From JBBQFC01 sp038321615 (lineage in GTDB: Bacteria; Bacteroidota; Bacteroidia; Flavobacteriales_D; Cryomorphaceae): a stretch of DNA of 10,338 bases. Positions 6,605-10,338 of this stretch are shown here, in pieces (the stretch's first letter is position 1; every line of letters starts with the position of its first letter). A program made the translations under genes and the position numbers. Below the pieces are notes generated by a model. That model saw nothing but the letters and a program-made list of their open reading frames with translations. It searched no databases and was not told where the DNA came from. Where the stretch lies: positions 1 through 10,338 of the forward strand of contig JBBQFC010000082.1 of assembly GCA_038321615.1 (NCBI GenBank), written 5' to 3'.

Positions 6605-7380
6605 AAAAGTTTTTTCTCATTGCAGGCCCCTGCGCCATTGAAGGCCGCGAAATGGCATTTGAAATAGCCACCGAAGTAAATCGCATTTGCGAAAAGCTCG
6701 GCATTGCGTACATCTTTAAAGGAAGCTACGAAAAGGCAAACCGCAGTAAACTCGATAGCTTTACGGGTATTGACAAAGTCGAAGCACTCGAAATTCACCG
6801 CGATATTGCCAATCACTTCGGTATAGGAAACATTACCGACGTGCACGAAAGCCCCGAGCCTGCCGAAGTGGCGCCCTACGTCAGCCACCTTCAAATACCG
6901 GCCTTCCTATGCCGGCAAACGAAGCTTTTGATGGCCGCCGGTGACACAGGATTAACCGTGAACATCAAGAAAGGTCAATTTTTGAGTCCCGAGGCTATGG
7001 CTTTCGCTGTAAACAAAGTGAAGGCCACGGGCAATAACAAGGTGTGGGTCTGCGAGCGCGGTACCACTTTTGGCTATACCGATCTGGTGGTAGATGCTAC
7101 TTCTATTTATAGAATGAAGAAGATTGGTGTACCCGTAGTGATGGATTGCACCCACAGCGTGCAGAAGCCCAATCAAACTTCGGGCGTAACGGGCGGCGAC
7201 CCCGAGTTAATCGAAACAATAGCCCTTTCGGCGGTAGCCACGGGCGTGGACGGACTTTTTCTGGAAGTACATCCCAATCCAAAAAATGCGCTGAGCGACC
7301 CCTTTACCATGCTTCAACTCGACCGATTGGAACCGATTCTCGAAAAGTGCATGAAAATCAGAAAAGCCCTAAATTCTTAA
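6601..7380 (+). CDS. kdsA: 3-deoxy-8-phosphooctulonate synthase (Kdo-8-P synthase), metal-dependent class
   Basis: Condenses phosphoenolpyruvate with arabinose 5-phosphate to Kdo 8-phosphate in the cytoplasm; the product feeds lipid A-Kdo assembly. The 259 residues follow the Aquifex-type sequence closely: IAGPCAIEG (7-15), FKGSYEKANRS (39-49), ITDVHE (78-83), QIPAFLCRQT (98-107), NIKKGQFLSP (121-130), ERGTTFGY (152-159), DCTHSVQ (182-188) and EVHPNPKNALSD (222-233). Cys11, His185, Glu222 and Asp233 form the metal site of the metal-dependent class; E. coli KdsA has Asn at the Cys position. I chose ATG 6601, because the longer upstream frame is only the shadow of kdsD. The ATGA overlap with kdsD links supply and use of arabinose 5-phosphate. 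It ends three bases before coaD. Confidence 0.97.
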   Translation: MKKFFLIAGPCAIEGREMAFEIATEVNRICEKLGIAYIFKGSYEKANRSKLDSFTGIDKVEALEIHRDIANHFGIGNITDVHESPEPAEVAPYVSHLQIPAFLCRQTKLLMAAGDTGLTVNIKKGQFLSPEAMAFAVNKVKATGNNKVWVCERGTTFGYTDLVVDATSIYRMKKIGVPVVMDCTHSVQKPNQTSGVTGGDPELIETIALSAVATGVDGLFLEVHPNPKNALSDPFTMLQLDRLEPILEKCMKIRKALNS

Positions 7381-7383
7381 GCT

Positions 7384-7854
7384 ATGGCACGTATCGCAAT
7401 ATTTCCAGGGTCTTTCGACCCTATAACCAAAGGTCATGAAGACTTGATCAAGAGGGCGCTTCCCCTTTTCGATAAAATCATTGTAGCCATCGGAATCAAC
7501 TCCGAAAAGAAATATATGTTCGATCTCGAACAGCGCAAGAAATGGATTAAACAAACGTTTACGTTCGAAGATCGCGTGGAAGTAGGAAGCTACGAGGGCC
7601 TTACGGTAAACTACTGTCGGCAGGTAAATGCGGGGTTTATATTGCGGGGTTTGCGCAATGCAGAAGATTTTCAGTTTGAGAAGTCTATTGCGCAGATGAA
7701 TCGGGAATTGGCGGGAGAAGTAGATACCCTTTTTATGGTTACCCATCCGGAGTATGCCGCGTATAGCTCGTCGATTATTCGCGATATTATCCGCCACAAA
7801 GGCGACGTGAGTAAATTCATTCCAAATACGATTCAAATCGAAGATGATTTTTAA
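7384..7854 (+). CDS. coaD: Phosphopantetheine adenylyltransferase
   Basis: Transfers AMP from ATP to 4'-phosphopantetheine to make dephospho-CoA, the penultimate step of coenzyme A synthesis. The 156 residues have all the marks of the nucleotidyltransferase family: GSFDPITKGH (9-18) with the T/HxGH ATP-binding motif ending in H18, RGLRNAEDFQFE (88-99), and SSSIIRDI (128-135) near the C terminus, followed by the helix and VSKFIP. Length is that of the hexameric bacterial enzyme. It starts three bases after kdsA and overlaps the next gene by 11 bases, so it is probably translated from the same message. Confidence 0.97.
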   Translation: MARIAIFPGSFDPITKGHEDLIKRALPLFDKIIVAIGINSEKKYMFDLEQRKKWIKQTFTFEDRVEVGSYEGLTVNYCRQVNAGFILRGLRNAEDFQFEKSIAQMNRELAGEVDTLFMVTHPEYAAYSSSIIRDIIRHKGDVSKFIPNTIQIEDDF

Positions 7855-9220
7855 ATGGTTGGTTCTATTGCTGGTTTTGCCACTTTCGGCTATTGGCCAG
7901 GTTACCACCATACAGTTTGATGCGCCTGCTTTTGCCGATAAGGAAGTGCGGCTCACCCAAACCTTAGACCCCATTTCAGGTCGCGATACCTTGCTGGCTG
8001 CCGCTATTGCAGATACATACGGCCATGTAACCTTGACAGCCAGGCTGGATAAAATCGGTTCTTACGATCTCGGGGTGAATCGGTTTATTGCTCCTATTTA
8101 CCTCGAATCCGGCTCAGCATACCAACTTATTTTGTTTCCAAATCGCTCAAATACCTTGGTAAATACCTGGCAGAAAGGCAGCTTCGAATATGGGTTTAGT
8201 ACGCTAGACAGCACCGATATCAATGCGGCCATATTGAAATTTGACGCCTGGTATTTTGCTGCGCAGGTGGCTTATGCCGAAAACAGGCGGCTGAGTGTGC
8301 TGGAGAAAACTTGCGCAGAAAGTGCGGAACGGCTGCTCGCTTTGCACGCTTCAGATTTTTACAAAACATACGCCAGCTATGGCATCGCCGAAATGCTTCT
8401 CACAGCCGGAGGCAATAAGTATGCGCTTTACGAAAAGTATTTGCATGCGCGCAACATTGAACTTAACAATCCGGCTTGGTTTACTTTCTTCGATGGGTTT
8501 TACGCTAATTATTTCAGCACCTTCGACGGCAAATATGGTGGGGCGGCAATCTATAATCGCTTGCGAAAAGGCGAGCAGCCCGATAACCTCGATTTGCTCC
8601 TGGCAACCACAGACACCACCCTTGCGGCCGCACCACTCAGGTATTTGGTAAGTTTAAAGTCGATTGCCGAAAGCTATACCGACCCGCGATATCCGCTCGA
8701 AGCCTGCGTAGCTTGGGTAAAATACCTACAAGCCACAACCACAGACCGCAACATCCGAACTATTGCTCAACGGCTACTCGGCGAAATGACGGAGAAGGTA
8801 GAGGGCAAAGCACTCATTGACTTGCTGCCACAATGGTCTGGAGTCAATGAAGCAGAAAGAGCAGCCTTGCCTACCCTGGCCATCATCCACAACGCCACCA
8901 ATGCCGATTCGCAGCGAGAAATATCCGTTTTGGAAGACTTATCCGCAAAATATGGTGACTTCTTTCAAGTGGTGGAATTTGATTTGAACAGTAAAGGAGT
9001 CGGTACCAAACGAAGTTGGGAACGTATCGAATTGACCAATCAGGCGGCAATTATGGACGCGCTTCATATTTATGCCCTGCCACATTTTATGTGGATCGAT
9101 ACCGATGGTATAATCCGCGAGAACGGATTGGCTAAGCCCAGCGAAGATTTGGAACAGCGGCTATATAAAATCCAAAGCCACTGGAAGGAAGCTGATAAGA
9201 TAAAGGTGGGGAAGGATTAG
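7844..9220 (+). CDS. Secreted protein with cysteine-free thioredoxin-like C-terminal domain
   Basis: A 458-residue exported protein of unknown function. It has a signal peptide of about 18 residues (Lys4, hydrophobic 5-16, cleavage near AIGQ) without a lipobox Cys, so a periplasmic rather than lipoprotein location is likely. Residues 20-115 look like a beta-rich domain of the kind that precedes TlpA-like modules (IYLESGSAYQLILFPN at 85-100). Residues 120-330 are mainly helical. Residues 340-445 resemble thioredoxin: a strand LPTLAIIH, a long helix, a second strand FFQVVEFD, then IYALPHFMWIDTDG (409-422) with the cis-proline position P413. Where CxxC would be expected (about 349-356) the sequence is HNATNADS; the only cysteines in the protein are C157 and C288. 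The domain would therefore be unable to perform thiol exchange. It overlaps coaD by 11 bases and ends the array. Confidence 0.85.
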   Translation: MIFKWLVLLLVLPLSAIGQVTTIQFDAPAFADKEVRLTQTLDPISGRDTLLAAAIADTYGHVTLTARLDKIGSYDLGVNRFIAPIYLESGSAYQLILFPNRSNTLVNTWQKGSFEYGFSTLDSTDINAAILKFDAWYFAAQVAYAENRRLSVLEKTCAESAERLLALHASDFYKTYASYGIAEMLLTAGGNKYALYEKYLHARNIELNNPAWFTFFDGFYANYFSTFDGKYGGAAIYNRLRKGEQPDNLDLLLATTDTTLAAAPLRYLVSLKSIAESYTDPRYPLEACVAWVKYLQATTTDRNIRTIAQRLLGEMTEKVEGKALIDLLPQWSGVNEAERAALPTLAIIHNATNADSQREISVLEDLSAKYGDFFQVVEFDLNSKGVGTKRSWERIELTNQAAIMDALHIYALPHFMWIDTDGIIRENGLAKPSEDLEQRLYKIQSHWKEADKIKVGKD

Positions 9221-9230
9221 GGGTTCTTAG

Positions 9231-9467
9231 CTGAAATATGGACGCATTATCCAAAGCCGTGCGCAGGCCGAGGATATTATTTACGGCAATGCGAAGCTCG
9301 GCGACAGCGGCCTTCCCTTGGATCAAAATCAGAACGGCCCTGCGGTAGGTGTGGCGCGATGTGGTTTGGCGCCGCTTAATGTGGTGGTAAGTGGCCATAA
9401 ACGCTACAACAATAAAGGCGAAATCGTAGAGCAATTTGAACCGTATTTTGGAGAAATTGGAATATAG
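9231..9467 (+). pseudogene. Orphan C-terminal gene fragment without start codon
   Basis: A 78-codon open frame bounded upstream by TAG (9228-9230) and ending in TAG (9465-9467). It has no ATG or GTG; the only early candidates are CTG 9231 and TTG 9318. The translation reads like a real protein C terminus, with QSRAQAEDIIYGNAK, LPLDQNQNGPAVGVARCG, VVVSGHKRYNNKGEIVE and QFEPYFGEIGI, and its codons resemble the upstream genes. I do not recognise the family. The most likely reading is the 3' end of a gene whose front was lost by deletion or insertion. The frame is +1 relative to the preceding secreted protein, so it could also have been attached by a frameshift, but no evidence shows that. The antisense open frame in the same stretch looks less protein-like. 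Confidence 0.45.
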
Positions 9468-9549
9468 TTTTTTGATTTTGGAGCGATACATTGCTGGAAG
9501 TAATGGCCATTCCAAGTCCATTAATTTTTTTCAATGGCATCATTTCTTC

Positions 9550-9690
9550 TTATCCTGTATCAAGAACAACGAAGATTTGCGATGTATCTTTTCCTGATTT
9601 TTCAAATATTCTGGCTAGTGCAGTGGACTGGGCCTGCGCACTGAATGATGCGATCAAAAAAAGAATGGTGAAAGTGTGACTTGATTTCAT
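9550..9690 (-). CDS. 46-codon reading frame with signal peptide; tiny secreted protein or truncated gene start
   Basis: ATG at 9688-9690, stop TAA at 9550-9552. The product starts with MKSSHTFTILFLIASFSAQA, a textbook Bacteroidota signal peptide, likely cleaved at about residue 20 before QS. The mature part would be about 26 residues (ALARIFEKSGKDTSQIFVV in its middle). It starts 12 bases downstream of the stop of the type IX-secreted protein on the same strand. It is either a minute secreted peptide or the remaining 5' end of a longer gene. Beyond the stop the same frame stays open for tens of codons, with PLKKINGLGMAITSSN, so a nonsense mutation in a longer gene is possible. No known family is recognised. 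Confidence 0.45.
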   Translation of the reverse strand: MKSSHTFTILFLIASFSAQAQSTALARIFEKSGKDTSQIFVVLDTG

Positions 9691-9702
9691 AATGGTGGCT
9701 TA

Positions 9703-10338
9703 TCAATTTAATTTGGTGATTCGAAAGGTAGCCACCATCCCATTTGCTTCGATAACGATGAGCAACAAGCCGGATAATTCGGGACGCAAAGGCAAATTCA
9801 TTTCGGCATAGAGATTTCCATTGAATTGGTCCAATAACTGTCCCGTTATTGAGTAAACTCTAACATTGGCGTTCTGTATATCACGAGATATGTTGAGATA
9901 GATTTGGCCTAAAGTTGGATTGGGATAAAGTGATATATCCTGGTCGAAGGTATTGTTAAGAACACTTACATTAATGATTGTCACGCATTGAGATGTGTCA
10001 GTGCAAAATTCTGTAGTCACTTCAATTGCGTAACTTCCGTTTTCCACAGGCGAAAAAGATTGATTTGTGGCGAGGTCGATTGGGGAGAAGTCGTTATTGC
10101 AATCCAGCCATTGATACTGGGCATCATCTTCAGATACTGTGAATGTATTTTCTGTATTCTCCACCGTAACGTCTACCTGATGAATGGTCAGATCGAGGGT
10201 GAAGGTACTGTCGCAACCCTGGGTATTGGTGAAGGTTTCGGTATACTCACCGGAAGAAAAATATTCTTCGCCAGCATTGGAAATATAGGAAAAACACGCG
10301 GATATGGATTCTGACGCGGATGATGAATAAGCTATATC
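9703..10338 (-). CDS. Type IX-secreted surface protein, C-terminal part with sorting domain
   Basis: The C-terminal 211 residues of a larger protein; the frame is open to the end of the window, so the N terminus lies beyond it. The GTG at 10162-10164 is internal. Visible in order: a repeat-like module SSGEYTETFTNTQGCDSTFT followed by LDLTI, common in Bacteroidota adhesins; a second module AQYQWLDCNNDFSPIDLAT with NGSYAIEV and FCTDTSQCVTI (cysteine pairs); then a linker and the sorting domain beginning DISLYPNPTLGQIYLNI, with VRVYSITGQLL, and ending in ATFRITKLN. That last domain is the type A signal used by the type IX system for outer-membrane secretion and anchoring. The tandem stops TGA TAA close the frame, and the 46-codon secreted peptide follows 12 bases on. 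Base use is more AT-rich than in the central array. Confidence 0.92.
   Translation of the reverse strand, partial: DIAYSSSASESISACFSYISNAGEEYFSSGEYTETFTNTQGCDSTFTLDLTIHQVDVTVENTENTFTVSEDDAQYQWLDCNNDFSPIDLATNQSFSPVENGSYAIEVTTEFCTDTSQCVTIINVSVLNNTFDQDISLYPNPTLGQIYLNISRDIQNANVRVYSITGQLLDQFNGNLYAEMNLPLRPELSGLLLIVIEANGMVATFRITKLN

Noticed and set aside
7369..7974. 201-codon minus-strand open frame
   Set aside because: Antisense to coaD, which has every conserved motif; likely a by-product of codon bias.
9441..9480. Run of six T after the orphan fragment stop, as possible terminator
   Set aside because: No stable hairpin precedes the T run.
9132..9521. 129-codon minus-strand open frame
   Set aside because: Covers the end of the thioredoxin-like gene and the orphan plus-strand fragment; basic, irregular composition and no family pattern. 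The plus-strand reading is more protein-like.
9502..9537. 10-base palindrome AATGGCCATT and a nearby CCATT...AATGG arm pair around a T tract
   Set aside because: Stems are short and the T tract lies in the loop, so no terminator or operator can be supported.
9491..9679. 62-codon plus-strand open frame starting with TTG
   Set aside because: It is the antisense of the minus-strand signal-peptide frame, which has the better-formed protein start.
10190..10240. Repeated GGTGAAGGT near the window end
   Set aside because: Explained by repeated Thr-Phe-Thr coding in the adhesin modules; not a separate repeat element.

Overview
The window looks like a chromosomal segment of a Bacteroidota bacterium, probably of the flavobacterial lineage. 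The evidence is a DUF3078 outer-membrane-type protein, a DUF3822 protein, a type IX secretion C-terminal sorting domain, signal peptides ending in AQ-type junctions, two exact matches to the Bacteroidota -7 promoter box TAnnTTTG, and no obvious Shine-Dalgarno sites. A Kdo pathway (kdsD, kdsA) indicates a Gram-negative envelope. I see no tRNA, rRNA, CRISPR array or transposase.

Layout. Positions 1-2228 (+) hold the 3' part of an MscS-type mechanosensitive channel, a DUF3078 protein and a small secreted DUF4177-like protein. These run into a convergent single gene on the minus strand (2260-3717), a superfamily 1 RecD/PIF1-like DNA helicase. A hairpin with a T tract lies in and over the 31-base convergent gap. 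A divergent intergenic region (3718-3821) carries a perfect 9-base inverted repeat and a TAnnTTTG box. It leads into a tight plus-strand array: a three-helix membrane protein with a coiled coil, DUF3822, rsmD, kdsD, kdsA, coaD and a large secreted protein with a cysteine-free thioredoxin-like domain (3822-9220). Gaps or overlaps in this array are 2 to 13 bases, except for the rsmD-kdsD junction, where a second TAnnTTTG box sits.

From 9221 on the character changes. About 480 bases hold only an orphan C-terminal reading frame on the plus strand, with no start codon, and a 46-codon minus-strand reading frame with a clear signal peptide. The window ends in the C-terminal 211 residues of a large type IX-secreted adhesin-like protein on the minus strand.

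Together the central array combines housekeeping functions: 16S rRNA methylation (RsmD), the first steps of Kdo synthesis for LPS (KdsD makes arabinose 5-phosphate, KdsA condenses it with PEP) and coenzyme A synthesis (CoaD). Two Bacteroidota-specific proteins of unknown function precede them and an envelope protein follows. I found no convincing new defence or mobile system. The points most worth a second look are the minute secreted peptide, the orphan gene fragment, the redox-dead thioredoxin-like protein, the membrane protein/DUF3822 pair, and the insertion of kdsDA between rsmD and coaD.
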